Below are positions 17,930 through 27,255 of a DNA stretch of 38,611 nt, one piece after another; within the stretch, counting starts at the first letter, position 1; every line of letters starts with the position of its first letter. A program made the position numbers and the translations under genes. The notes beneath the pieces were generated by a model. That model saw only the letters and a list, made by a program, of their open reading frames with translations, did no database searches and was not told the origin of the DNA. The stretch comes from JAWKTM01 sp041399085 (GTDB lineage Bacteria; Planctomycetota; Planctomycetia; Pirellulales; Pirellulaceae). The stretch spans positions 1 to 38,611 of the forward strand of contig JAWKTM010000069.1 of assembly GCA_041399085.1 (NCBI GenBank), written 5' to 3'.

Positions 17930-19492
17930 ATGCAAAGCGTATCGAAATGGAAAACAGGATTTGGATTGAGTGCCATTGCCACGGCGCTGTTAGGCGTCGG
18001 AGGATGGCTAGCTGCTGCTTCGGGCGAAGCGGCTCCAGGCACGACAGCGTCGCCGCGAACGGTTAGCAGCGCTGCCGGCGACTATGGAACACGACACGCC
18101 AAAGCGCTCTCGACCGCCTTTCGCGAGACATCGCGCGAAGTGCTGCCGGCCGTCGTGATGATTAAGACTTCGCAGCAGGTAGCCCAGGGTCGCGTCGGTC
18201 GGGGCGGCAATGGATCGCCAGACGGACAGATTCCGGAAGAATTCGAGGACTTGTTCCGCGGTTCGCCGTTCGAGCATTTTTTCCGCGGCCAACCGGAGCT
18301 GCGACGTTTCCATCGCGAGATGCCGCGAGTTCAGCCGAACAGCACGGCGGGCGGCATCGGTTCGGGCGTCATCATCGACAGCTCGGGATTGATCCTCACT
18401 AACAATCATGTGGTCGACGGCGGAGATGTGCTGGTGCGGTTGCATGACGGTCGCGAATTCAAAGCGGTCGAAGTGAAAACCGACCCCAAGACCGACATCG
18501 CCATCGTCAAGATCGACGGCGAAAATTTGCCGACAGCTCGGCTGGGCAACAGCGACGCGATGGAAATCGGCGATTGGGTTCTGGCCTTGGGACAACCGTT
18601 TGGTCTGGAAGGCACCGTGACGGCGGGCATCGTTAGTGCCAAGGGCCGTGGCATCGGCATCACGGATCGCGAAAGCTTCATCCAAACCGACGCGGCGATT
18701 AACCCCGGCAACAGCGGCGGTCCGCTGGTGAACTTGGACGGCGAAGTCGTCGGCATCAACACGGCGATTTCTTCGACCTCGGGCGGCAATCATGGGATCG
18801 GCTTTGCCGTGCCAATCAATCTGGCTCGCTGGGTCGCCGATCAACTGGCGACTTCTGGAACCGTTAAGCGGGCGTTCCTGGGCGTCGGCATTCAACAGGT
18901 CACGGCGGATTTAGCGAAGCAGTTCAACGTACCATCGGGCGAAGGCGTGGTCGTGACGGAGGTCCGTCCGGATTCGCCAGCGGCCAAGGCGGGACTGAAG
19001 CAAGGCGACGTGATCGTGCAGTTCAACGGCCGTAAGGTGACGACGCCGGCCGGACTGCAAGTGATCGTCGAGCAGTCCCAGCCGGGCCAAAAGCAGCCGG
19101 TCGAGGTGATTCGCGACGGTAAGCGACTCACGTTGTCCGCCGTGCCGCGCGAGCAATCTTCGGATGAGGTGGCCACGAAAACGGACGACGTGGAATCTTC
19201 CAGCGTCAATAGCTTGGGGTTGGAAGTGACCGAGTTGACGGGCGCGGTCGCCAAACAACTCGGCCTGCAAGACGATGTCGAAGGCGTCGTTATCACGGGC
19301 GTCGACAGCGATAGCTTGGCCGCCTCCGCTGGCTTGAGCAGTGGCATGGTAGTGACCGAAGTGAATCGCCAACCGGTTCGCACGGTGGCCGAATTCAAAG
19401 CGGCCGTGAAGGATTTCGATGCGAAGGAAGGCGTGTTGCTCCTAGTTCGCACAGACGCCGGTTCACGCTTCGTCGTGATTCGTGGCGAATAA
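17930..19492 (+). CDS. degP: HtrA/DegP-type periplasmic serine protease with two PDZ domains
   Basis: This 520-residue protein has an N-terminal signal/anchor (GLSAIATALLGVGGWLAAAS, about residues 12-31). The trypsin-like domain carries the complete triad: H160 in TNNHVVD, D189 in PKTDIAIVKID, and S262 in INPGNSGGPL. PDZ1 spans roughly residues 320-410 and PDZ2 roughly 425-515. The LA-loop region (about 95-140) is long and rich in Gly, Arg and Phe. The start ATG at 17930 is preferred because AGGAG is ten bases upstream and the signal sequence begins there. The enzyme degrades or refolds damaged envelope proteins. Transcription ends in a structured region and an intrinsic terminator about 250 bases downstream. 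Confidence 0.95.
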   Translation: MQSVSKWKTGFGLSAIATALLGVGGWLAAASGEAAPGTTASPRTVSSAAGDYGTRHAKALSTAFRETSREVLPAVVMIKTSQQVAQGRVGRGGNGSPDGQIPEEFEDLFRGSPFEHFFRGQPELRRFHREMPRVQPNSTAGGIGSGVIIDSSGLILTNNHVVDGGDVLVRLHDGREFKAVEVKTDPKTDIAIVKIDGENLPTARLGNSDAMEIGDWVLALGQPFGLEGTVTAGIVSAKGRGIGITDRESFIQTDAAINPGNSGGPLVNLDGEVVGINTAISSTSGGNHGIGFAVPINLARWVADQLATSGTVKRAFLGVGIQQVTADLAKQFNVPSGEGVVVTEVRPDSPAAKAGLKQGDVIVQFNGRKVTTPAGLQVIVEQSQPGQKQPVEVIRDGKRLTLSAVPREQSSDEVATKTDDVESSSVNSLGLEVTELTGAVAKQLGLQDDVEGVVITGVDSDSLAASAGLSSGMVVTEVNRQPVRTVAEFKAAVKDFDAKEGVLLLVRTDAGSRFVVIRGE

Positions 19493-19682
19493 CAACGCTA
19501 TTTGTTTGAGAGACAGGTAAACGTGAGACAGCGTTGCTCGGCCCCAATCATTAAAACGTGTTGGGGCCGGGCGACTGGAATAAAGAAGAGGCACATCGGA
19601 TGACGGCTGGCACGGAGTCACTTGCTCCCGACCAGCCTCGTCCAACCGGTCACCCCCGTGTGACGCCATTCTCGCGTCATCG
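19493..19682 (+). other. Structured 3' untranslated region after degP
   Basis: Between the degP stop and the terminator four successive hairpins can be drawn: CAACGCT/AGCGTTG (19493-19499 with 19530-19536), CGGCCCCAA/TTGGGGCCG (19539-19547 with 19561-19569, 13-base loop), GGCTGG/CCAGCC (19605-19610 with 19632-19637) and TGACG/CGTCA (19661-19665 with 19675-19679). No credible open frame lies within. It could be a long 3' UTR, an sRNA released from the mRNA, or an independent structured RNA. Confidence 0.4.
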
Positions 19683-19744
19683 ACGCCCCCTGCCGCAGGC
19701 CATCTCACTCCCGGCCGTGCCTGCGAAGCGGGGGGCGTTTTTTT
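19683..19744 (+). terminator. Intrinsic terminator
   Basis: A GC-rich stem (ACGCCCCC at 19683-19690 with GGGGGGCGT at 19730-19738) encloses an inner stem-capable region, and the stem runs directly into seven T residues at 19738-19744. It is oriented to end the degP transcript. Confidence 0.8.
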
Positions 19745-19768
19745 GTTGAACCAGTGGACTGCTACGAC

Positions 19769-20603
19769 TTAGTTGAGCTCTCCATTACGCCGGAAATTCC
19801 ATAGCAGTTGCCGCGACATCGGAATCTTTTGTTGCGCCATGAGATTGTTTGACCGGTGATTCCCAGCGATAGACTCGCCATCGTGGATCAACGCAATCTT
19901 CCCGGTCGAAGGCACGAACGACGGGAATTCATTAAACAACGCTGCTTCGACGGGGTTGTAGTAGATGATCCATGTCGGCCGAGGGGACGCATCTAATGAA
20001 CGACACAGTCGTTCTAATACCGGCCGCAGGATTACCGCCGAGAATGGATTGTAGAAATAGACAACCAACGGCTCGTCGGGAAAGGTGAATTCGGTGGCGT
20101 CCGCGCGGTTGGCCGTAATATCTCGACACCGTTGTCGTCGGCTCTGGAAGTGCGAACTGGTAGCCACCGCGGCCTCCACTAGGTTGGCCGCAAAGTCAAC
20201 TGCCTATCACACGGCGGTATGGAAACTCGCTGGCCATGAATAACACTCGCCCCTTGCCGCAGCCAATGTCAATAAACGTGGATCGCTCGAACTCAATCGG
20301 CAACCGCGCGAGCAGATATCCGAACTTGGCGGACGAGGTGGCGCTGTAGGCCACCGCTTCGGCTGCTTGCTCTGATGTGACGGGCAATTGGTCAGGAGGC
20401 GTATATCCGGCCGTTTCCACACCGAAGCGTCGATCGAAACTACGTTCGACCAGTCGCTGAAACGCGTCGCTGGACGTAACGTCCCAGCCTATCCGAGCGG
20501 CAATCCGACTGACGATTCGCAGCAAGGTGACGGACGGTCCTTCGTAATGACACGACCATCGCAAGAGGGCCAATTCCCGAGCAATTCGCATATTTTCTCG
20601 CAT
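19769..20603 (-). pseudogene. Class I SAM-dependent methyltransferase, frameshifted
   Basis: Conceptually about 277 residues from the ATG at 20601-20603 (the frame is open further upstream without a better start). The first piece ends with the SAM-binding motif I, FIDIGCGKGRVLFMASEFP, then RRVIG. One extra base at about 20201 throws it into a TGA. The other frame resumes at once with VDFAANLVEAA, the expected motif after motif I, and continues through EPLVVYFYNPFSAVILRPVLERL (motif II/III region) to the TAA at 19769. The gene without the insertion would be a normal Rossmann-fold methyltransferase; the substrate is unknown. It is divergent from the metallo-beta-lactamase-fold gene. Confidence 0.75.
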
Positions 20604-20918
20604 CCAGTGCGATCCACGACGGTGATAGGGAGCAACGGAGCGCAGGATATCGACCTTTCGACGCGAGGTCAAATTTTTCTCACAGAAACCGTACAAGTCG
20701 CTTCTCGTCCTGTCTGTCCAAGCGGCTGCGTCCGAGCGAATGGGGGCACTGTTTTCGATGACGCAACTCGCGTGTTGCCGATCCGCTGGCGAATCAGCGA
20801 GCTGGACATTGAATTCGACACGACGACAGGCCAAAGTAGACGCTCGACGGACCAGCGTTTGCGCGTCCGTCGACGAACAGCTTCTGACGAACGCTTCGGA
20901 ACCAGCAAGGAAACCACC
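20604..20918. other. Divergent gap, no feature seen
   Basis: These 315 bases separate the broken methyltransferase and the MBL-fold gene. Open frames cross it from both sides, but neither extension shows conserved sequence. It is expected to contain two promoters; none was identifiable. Confidence 0.35.
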
Positions 20919-22910
20919 ATGAAATACGCTCGTCTCGTTTTCGCGATCACGTGCCTTTTACTCTCGCCGTGGGCAAGTAGCTTGTTCGCGCAAGGCAAAG
21001 ATCGCGCCGCCGAGAACCTTCAACCGCTGACGGAAGTTGCCGAGAATTTGTACCTCTTTCGAGACACCTGCAATGTATACGTGCTGCGAGATGGCGACGC
21101 CGCGCTACTGTTCAATTTGGGCGGCGGCGACGTACTTCAGTTTTTAAAAGACGACGGTGTTGAACGCGTCGAGTGGATTGTGTTGACCGACCATCATCGA
21201 GAACAGAACCAAGGGATAGGTCAAGTCAACCGCATGGTCACCAAAGTCGCTGCTCCGCTCGCCGAACGCGAACTCTTGGAAATGCCCCGTTCGTTTCGCA
21301 AATGGCGGCCGTCGTTGGGCGACAAGTACACGGTTCACGGCGCCAGCTACGTTCGTCCGCCCGCCGCCCCGATCAAGCTCGATCGGCTGCTAGCCGACGG
21401 CGATAAGTTTGAATGGCGTGGTCATGTGATTCGCTGTGTGAGCACGCCGGGACATTCGCCTGGCGGGATGAGTTATGTACTCGAAGGAAAGTCGGGAAGT
21501 TTCGCGATTATTGGCGGACTAATGTACGACGGCGCGCGGATGACGAATTGGTATGACACCGAATGGGACTACGGATTCGCCAAGGGTTTAGATGCCCTGA
21601 TCGAGTCAGTCGACCGGCTTCGACCGCTCGAACTATCATGGGCTTTGCCTGCTCAAGGACCCACGATCCGTCGGGCCGATGAACAATTGGACGAATACCA
21701 CGCGAAACTAACCAAGTTTCGGCCCGATTACGTGCGCGGTTATCCGGTCAACAATCTCACAACGCGAACCGAACCCGACCCCCATGTGAAACCGACCGCG
21801 ATTCCGCAAATCGTGCAAGTCACTCCGCATCTCTACAAGTTTAGCGATCAACTGGCGGGGAAAAACTTCAATATTATCATCGCCGACAGCGGCCACGGTC
21901 TGCTGTTGGATTGCGGACTGTTTTCCGAACTGCAATTGCACGACTTGATCCGTGAAATGCAAACGCACTTGGGGCTGAAGCAGATCGACGCCTTGTGGAT
22001 CAATCACATGCACGGCGACCACTTTACGCTGGGTGCCGTATTGAAGAAGCGTTATGGCGTCAAGATTTGGACCTTGGATCGCATTGCGGACAAAGTTGAG
22101 AATCCGTTGCGATATGACTACTGTGCACTGATTACGTCTTATAATCCGACCTATGAAGGTCTCCCGGTCGATCGGCCGCTGAAAGATGGCGAGGTTGTCG
22201 AGTGGGAAGGAATGAAGCTGCATATCGACTGGATGCCTGGGCAAACGGAGTTCGGCAACTGTTTATGGTTGGAGCTGGATGGTCGGCGAATCGCCTTTAC
22301 CGGCGACAACCTTTTCGGCGATCCGACCGACCCGGAGCAGAACGGTCATGAAGCAGTCGTGGCTCGTAACAGCGCGATCTTTGAAGAGGGCTATTTGTTG
22401 GGCAGTCGGTATCTGCGCGATTTGAAGCCCGTTATTATCATGGGAGCTCATAATGTGTTGATGGTGAATCCCCGTGCGTTTGTCGAGCGATATCATGCAT
22501 GGGCTCAGCGCATTATCACTCAATACAAACAGCTTCTGCCCGACCCCAATTACGAATACGAATTCGATCCATTTTGGGTGTCGGCTTATCCGTATCGGGT
22601 GGATTTGCAGACTGAGCGGACGCGTGAGGTGACCGTCACGGTTCGCAACTTTCGCGATCGGCCTCAACGACACGAAATCCACCTACGCTTACCGCCGGGC
22701 GTGACCGCCGATCCTCCGTCGCTCGTCGGTACTGTGGCGGCCAAATCTCGCGAGCGTTACACGGTTACGCTCACAGCCGATCCGGAGCGCGTCGAGCCCG
22801 GTTTGCGGATTGTTCCCTTCGACATCCAATTGGACGATCGTCGTTACGGCCAGTTGTTTGACTTTCTGATCCAAGCTGCTCCGCCCGCCGAGGCACAAAC
22901 CGAGCCGTAG
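20919..22910 (+). CDS. Secreted protein with two metallo-beta-lactamase-fold domains
   Basis: This 663-residue protein has a signal peptide (MKYARLVFAITCLLLSPWASSLFAQ). MBL domain 1 spans about residues 40-250 and has a degenerate metal motif TDHHREQN (residues 90-97) instead of HxHxDH. MBL domain 2 spans about 300-540 with the canonical HMHGDH at 363-368, then FTGDN and MGAHN supplying later ligands. The last ~100 residues (REVTVTVRNF to FDIQLDD) look like a beta-sandwich of the NEW3 type. The ATG at 20919 has AAGGAA eight bases upstream; the frame is open to 20388 but overlaps the antisense methyltransferase, so that extension is rejected. The substrate is unknown: lactonase, glyoxalase-II-like or sulfatase-type activities are all possible. 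Confidence 0.85.
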   Translation: MKYARLVFAITCLLLSPWASSLFAQGKDRAAENLQPLTEVAENLYLFRDTCNVYVLRDGDAALLFNLGGGDVLQFLKDDGVERVEWIVLTDHHREQNQGIGQVNRMVTKVAAPLAERELLEMPRSFRKWRPSLGDKYTVHGASYVRPPAAPIKLDRLLADGDKFEWRGHVIRCVSTPGHSPGGMSYVLEGKSGSFAIIGGLMYDGARMTNWYDTEWDYGFAKGLDALIESVDRLRPLELSWALPAQGPTIRRADEQLDEYHAKLTKFRPDYVRGYPVNNLTTRTEPDPHVKPTAIPQIVQVTPHLYKFSDQLAGKNFNIIIADSGHGLLLDCGLFSELQLHDLIREMQTHLGLKQIDALWINHMHGDHFTLGAVLKKRYGVKIWTLDRIADKVENPLRYDYCALITSYNPTYEGLPVDRPLKDGEVVEWEGMKLHIDWMPGQTEFGNCLWLELDGRRIAFTGDNLFGDPTDPEQNGHEAVVARNSAIFEEGYLLGSRYLRDLKPVIIMGAHNVLMVNPRAFVERYHAWAQRIITQYKQLLPDPNYEYEFDPFWVSAYPYRVDLQTERTREVTVTVRNFRDRPQRHEIHLRLPPGVTADPPSLVGTVAAKSRERYTVTLTADPERVEPGLRIVPFDIQLDDRRYGQLFDFLIQAAPPAEAQTEP

Positions 22911-23045
22911 TTGGACGGCCAAGCGGGCGCGAAAGTCTTGAAATGGAATCGGCAAGTTGGCCGCCCGTCGCTCGCCTTGTACGGCATTTGACGCTGTGGC
23001 AGACTACGGGACGCTTTCAGGTCTGAATCGGGAACGTTTTGGGGG

Positions 23046-24215
23046 ATGTCCAGCGCGATGAATTTCTTCACCTTTCATCTGATGCCTTGGGATCGGCTGC
23101 CGGACGATTTCAGCGAAAAGTACCGGTCGGCATGGACGTGGCTGCCGAACGAGATCTACGACCCCCAGCACGGTCATACGCTCTACAACCGATTTCTGGA
23201 CGAACTGGTGCTGGCCGAAGATCTCGGCTTTGATGGCGTCTGTGTCAACGAGCACCATCAGAACGCCTACGGGACGATGCCCAGCCCGAATCTGATGGGG
23301 GCGATTCTCGCTCGGCAGACGAAACGGGTCAAAATCGCCGTGGTCGGCAACGCCTTGCCGTTCTACAACCCACCGACTCGGGTCGCCGAAGAGTTCGCCA
23401 TGATCGACGTGATTAGCGGCGGCCGGTTGATCGCCGGGTTGGTCGTCGGCGGCGGGCCCGAGTATTACAGCTTCACGATCAACCCGACTCACGCGCGCTC
23501 GATGTATCGCGAAGCGTTGGATCTGGTGATTCGCGCTTGGACCGAGCCGGGACCGTTCGAGCATTATGGCGAGCATTGGAAGCTGAAGTATGTGAACCCG
23601 TGGCCGCGACCGTTGCAGCAACCGCATCCGCCGATCTGGGTTCCCGGCGCGGGCAGCAAGGAGACGATCGACTTCGTGGCCGAGCGTCGATACAGCTACA
23701 TGGGGATTCCGTACTTCCACCTCGATTTCTTTCAACGCAACTTCGACATGTTCCGCGAAGCGTGCGAGAAACACGGATATACGGCCAGCCCCGATCAGCT
23801 CGGCTGGCTGTTGCCGATCTACGTGGCCGACACGGACGAGCAAGCGTGGGCCGAATATGAACAGCATTTGTGGTTCTTTGCCAAGAAGCTGCTGAAGGGT
23901 TTGGTCGTGTTCCCGCCGGGCTATACGAGCGCCCGGTCGATCGCGGGCATCAACAAGGCGTTGAGCAAGTTTCTGAGCACGGTCGAAACGCGCGAGCAGG
24001 TAGAAGAAGGGGGCTACGCGATTGTCGGCAGCCCGGCCACGGTTCGCGATCGGTTGATCGAATACTCGCAGCGGTTGGGCGTCGGCAACTTGCTGGGTCT
24101 GTTCCAACTGGGAACGCTGCCGGCCGACTTGACCGAGAAAAACATGCGGTTGTTCGCCAGCGAAGTGATGCCGGGCGTGCGGGCGGCGTTGGATTCGCAA
24201 GTCGCTTTGGCTTGA
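23046..24215 (+). CDS. LLM-class flavin-dependent oxidoreductase (luciferase-like)
   Basis: This 389-residue cytosolic protein has the bacterial luciferase TIM-barrel fold. Hallmarks are FDGVCVNEHHQNAYG (residues ~60-74), TKRVKIAVVGNALPFYNPPTRVAEEFAMIDVISGGRLIAGLVVGG-type strands, and PPIWVPGAGSKETIDF. Such enzymes use reduced FMN or F420 for monooxygenation. The start is either ATG 23046 or the ATG at 23058 (MNFFTF); the G-run at 23041-23045 is better spaced for 23058. uvrA begins 34 bases after its stop on the same strand, so the two may be co-transcribed, although no functional link is obvious. The substrate is unknown. Confidence 0.88.
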   Translation: MSSAMNFFTFHLMPWDRLPDDFSEKYRSAWTWLPNEIYDPQHGHTLYNRFLDELVLAEDLGFDGVCVNEHHQNAYGTMPSPNLMGAILARQTKRVKIAVVGNALPFYNPPTRVAEEFAMIDVISGGRLIAGLVVGGGPEYYSFTINPTHARSMYREALDLVIRAWTEPGPFEHYGEHWKLKYVNPWPRPLQQPHPPIWVPGAGSKETIDFVAERRYSYMGIPYFHLDFFQRNFDMFREACEKHGYTASPDQLGWLLPIYVADTDEQAWAEYEQHLWFFAKKLLKGLVVFPPGYTSARSIAGINKALSKFLSTVETREQVEEGGYAIVGSPATVRDRLIEYSQRLGVGNLLGLFQLGTLPADLTEKNMRLFASEVMPGVRAALDSQVALA

Positions 24216-24249
24216 GCTCTCGAGAGACGTCCTCCGCCTCAGGATTTTC

Positions 24250-27147
24250 ATGACCACGCAGATTGAACACGCGCCGGCCGCGGCGGACGATTGGCCCGAG
24301 GAGTCGATTCGCATTCGCGGCGCGCGAGTTCACAATCTGAAGAACGTCGACCTGGACATTCCCCGCGATCAATTGGTGGTGATGACCGGGCCCAGCGGAT
24401 CGGGCAAAAGCAGTTTGGCGTTCGATACGCTGTATGCCGAAGGCCAGCGGCAATACATCGAAAGCCTCTCGCCGCACGCTCGCCAATTCATCACTCAGAT
24501 GCAGCGACCCGATGTCGATTCGATCGACGGGCTGCAGCCGACGATTTGCATCGACCAACGTCCGGCGGCCACGAATCCGCGCAGCACCGTGGCCACCGTC
24601 ACGGAGATCTACGACTACTTGCGGGTGCTGATGGCCAGGCTGGGCGACGTGCGGTGCTATGCGTGTCAAACGCCGATTCGCCAACAGACGCCGGAGCAAA
24701 TTCAGGATCGCTTGATGAATTTGGGCGAAGACACAAAGCTGATGCTGCTCGCCCCGATGATTCGCGGCCGGCGCGGTCAGCATCAGGAGGTATTCGCCAA
24801 GATTCGCAAGGCTGGCTTCGTGCGAGCTCGCGTGGACGGGGCGATTTGCGAAGTCGAACAGCCGCCAGAGTTGGACCCGCGCAAGACGCACACGATCGAA
24901 GCCATCGTCGATCGGATTATCGTCCGCGCCGGCTCGCGGGGGCGGTTGGGCGAGTCGATTCAGTTGGCGTTGCGCCACAGCGAAGGGTTGCTGGTCGCCT
25001 GTTACCTCGACGCATCCACCACGACGCCCGAGCACCCGCAAGGCATCTGGCGGGACGAAATCTTCAACACGCTGTACGCCTGTCCGAACTGCGGCATCAG
25101 CTATGAGGAAATCGAGCCGCGAACGTTCAGCTTCAACAGCCCCTATGGCGCTTGCCCAACGTGCGACGGACTCGGCGTGCGGACGGAGTTCGATCCCGAG
25201 TTGGTGATCCCGGATCGTAGCCTGTCAATTCGAGATCAAGCCATCGCGCCGCTTCGGTCCGCGACACCGGCCGTGCAGAAAAAGCTGTTGGCGGAGCTCG
25301 AGTCGCTGCTGGCGAAATGGCAAATCGCATCCGATCCGACAGCGGCCGAACCGACGGCCACCGCATTGCCGTTGTCCGAATGGAGCGACGCCGCTCTGGA
25401 GAAGTTACTGCGCGGCGACGGCAAAAAGTGGGACGGTTTGCTGGTGTGGCTAGAAAAGCAATTCGCCACGTCCACGCGCAAAGCTTGGCTGACGCAGCTC
25501 GAAACGTTTCGCGGCTCGGTCACTTGTAACGCCTGCGGCGGCTCGCGGCTGCGGCCCGAAGCGAACAACGTCGAACTGGATGGCCGCACGATCATTCAGG
25601 TCACGCGCCAGTCGGTTCACGCGGCGTGGGATTTTTTTCGCGCTCTGAGATTCGACGGCGAGGAACAGCCGATCGCCAAACCGCTGCTGTCCGAGATTGT
25701 CAACCGGCTCGACTTTCTGCGGAAAGTGGGCGTTGGCTATCTGTCGCTGGCCCGACCGGCCGACACGCTCAGCGGCGGTGAACTGCAACGAGTTCGCTTG
25801 GCCAGCAGCATCGGTTCGGGGCTGGTCGGCGTTTGCTACGTGCTAGACGAACCGTCGATCGGCTTGCATCCGCGCGACAACGATCGGTTGATTCAAGCGC
25901 TCCGCGACTTGCATCACCAGGGAAACACGGTGCTGGTCGTCGAGCACGACGAAGCGATGATGCGCGAAGCGGACTACTTGATCGACGTCGGCCCGGCGGC
26001 GGGCGTGGGCGGCGGGCGGATCGTGGCGACGGGAACGCCCAATGAAGTCGCTGGCAGCGACGATTCGATCACCGGCCGCTATCTACGCGGCGACTTGCGA
26101 ATCGAGACGCCGACCGAACGGCGGCGCGCGGCGAAGTCGCGTTCGTTGACGCTGGAAGGCGCCGCGATGAACAATTTGAAAGCCATCGACGTCCGCTTTC
26201 CGCTCGGCGTGTTCGTCTGCGTTACGGGGGTAAGCGGTTCGGGCAAAAGTTCGCTGGTAAACGAAACGCTCACGCGCGCCGTCGCTCGGCGTCTGGGCCA
26301 ATCGGCCGCCAAGCCGGGTCCGCACACCAGCCTGCGCGGGGCGAGTCAAATCGACAAGCTGATCGAGATCGACCAATCGCCAATCGGCCGCAGCCCGCGC
26401 AGCAATCCGGCCACCTACACCGGCGCGTTCGACGAGATCCGCCGCGTCTTCGCCACGACACGCGACGCCAAACAACGGGGCTATGGCGCCAGCCGCTTCA
26501 GCTTCAACGTCAAAGGCGGCCGCTGCGAACATTGCCAAGGCCAAGGCATGCAGAAGATCGAGATGAATTTTCTGCCCGATCTGTATGTGACTTGCCCCGA
26601 ATGCCAAGGCACACGGTTCGACGAGGCAACGCGACAGGTCTGTTATCGCGGCCTGAACATTTCCGACGTGCTAGATCTGTCGATCGATCGGGCGGCGGAG
26701 TTCTTCGAAAACTTTCCCAAGATTCACCGGATGTTGGAAAGTCTGCGTGAAGTCGGCCTGGGCTATTTGATGCTCGGCCAAGCGTCGACGACGCTCTCAG
26801 GCGGCGAAGCCCAGCGGATCAAGCTGGCGACCGAACTGGCTCGCGTCGATACCGGCAAAACACTGTACGTGTTGGACGAACCGACGACGGGCCTACATTT
26901 CGACGACATCCGGCGATTGCTGGACGTGCTCGGCAAGTTGGTCGATCGCGGCAACACGGTGATTGTGATTGAACATCACTTGGATGTCATCAAGAGCGCC
27001 GACTGGTTGATCGACCTCGGCCCGGAAGGCGGTGAAGCCGGCGGCCAACTGGTGGCCGAAGGCACGCCGGAAGAAATCGCCGCCGTCGCCGAAAGCCACA
27101 CCGGCCGATTCCTACGCGAGATGCTTTCGTTTAACCCGCAGCCGTAG
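24250..27147 (+). CDS. uvrA: Excinuclease ABC subunit UvrA
   Basis: This 965-residue protein is the damage-recognition ATPase of nucleotide excision repair. It has two ABC modules. Module 1 has Walker A GPSGSGKSS (residues 47-55), signature LSGGELQR and Walker B YVLDEPSIGLHP. Module 2 has Walker A GVSGSGKSS (660-668), signature LSGGEAQR and Walker B YVLDEPTTGLHF. Cys pairs mark the zinc modules: CPNC/CPTC in the first half and CEHC/CPEC in the second. The UvrB-binding region follows the first Walker A as usual. The N-terminus carries a ~15-residue extension before the conserved IRGARVHNLKN. The final codons (FNPQP) and stop lie inside a dispersed repeat. Confidence 0.96.
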   Translation: MTTQIEHAPAAADDWPEESIRIRGARVHNLKNVDLDIPRDQLVVMTGPSGSGKSSLAFDTLYAEGQRQYIESLSPHARQFITQMQRPDVDSIDGLQPTICIDQRPAATNPRSTVATVTEIYDYLRVLMARLGDVRCYACQTPIRQQTPEQIQDRLMNLGEDTKLMLLAPMIRGRRGQHQEVFAKIRKAGFVRARVDGAICEVEQPPELDPRKTHTIEAIVDRIIVRAGSRGRLGESIQLALRHSEGLLVACYLDASTTTPEHPQGIWRDEIFNTLYACPNCGISYEEIEPRTFSFNSPYGACPTCDGLGVRTEFDPELVIPDRSLSIRDQAIAPLRSATPAVQKKLLAELESLLAKWQIASDPTAAEPTATALPLSEWSDAALEKLLRGDGKKWDGLLVWLEKQFATSTRKAWLTQLETFRGSVTCNACGGSRLRPEANNVELDGRTIIQVTRQSVHAAWDFFRALRFDGEEQPIAKPLLSEIVNRLDFLRKVGVGYLSLARPADTLSGGELQRVRLASSIGSGLVGVCYVLDEPSIGLHPRDNDRLIQALRDLHHQGNTVLVVEHDEAMMREADYLIDVGPAAGVGGGRIVATGTPNEVAGSDDSITGRYLRGDLRIETPTERRRAAKSRSLTLEGAAMNNLKAIDVRFPLGVFVCVTGVSGSGKSSLVNETLTRAVARRLGQSAAKPGPHTSLRGASQIDKLIEIDQSPIGRSPRSNPATYTGAFDEIRRVFATTRDAKQRGYGASRFSFNVKGGRCEHCQGQGMQKIEMNFLPDLYVTCPECQGTRFDEATRQVCYRGLNISDVLDLSIDRAAEFFENFPKIHRMLESLREVGLGYLMLGQASTTLSGGEAQRIKLATELARVDTGKTLYVLDEPTTGLHFDDIRRLLDVLGKLVDRGNTVIVIEHHLDVIKSADWLIDLGPEGGEAGGQLVAEGTPEEIAAVAESHTGRFLREMLSFNPQP

Positions 27148-27251
27148 GCGAAGACTGGTCATGACGCCATCGTTTTCGTTTAACCCGCAGCCATAGGCGA
27201 GGACCAGCTTCCGCGTCTTTCTTCCGTTCGCCTCATAGCCGCGGGCGAGGA
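27125..27251. repeat. Short dispersed repeat, two full copies and one partial
   Basis: A 31-bp unit at 27125-27155 recurs at 27174-27204 with two mismatches, and its 3' half recurs around 27236-27251 (AGCCGCGGGCGAGGAC). The first copy overlaps the last codons and stop of uvrA. I recall similar 'taacccgcagcc' units scattered in planctomycete genomes. The spacing of 49 bp and the short spacers do not fit a CRISPR array. Confidence 0.65.
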
Positions 27252-27255
27252 CGCA

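Noticed and set aside
20388..20918. 531-base N-terminal extension of the MBL-fold gene
   Set aside because: It overlaps the antisense methyltransferase and lacks conserved sequence; the signal peptide and ribosome binding site place the start at 20919.
27125..27204. CRISPR-like repeat pair
   Set aside because: Two mismatched copies with an 18-base spacer overlapping uvrA; better explained as a dispersed repeat.
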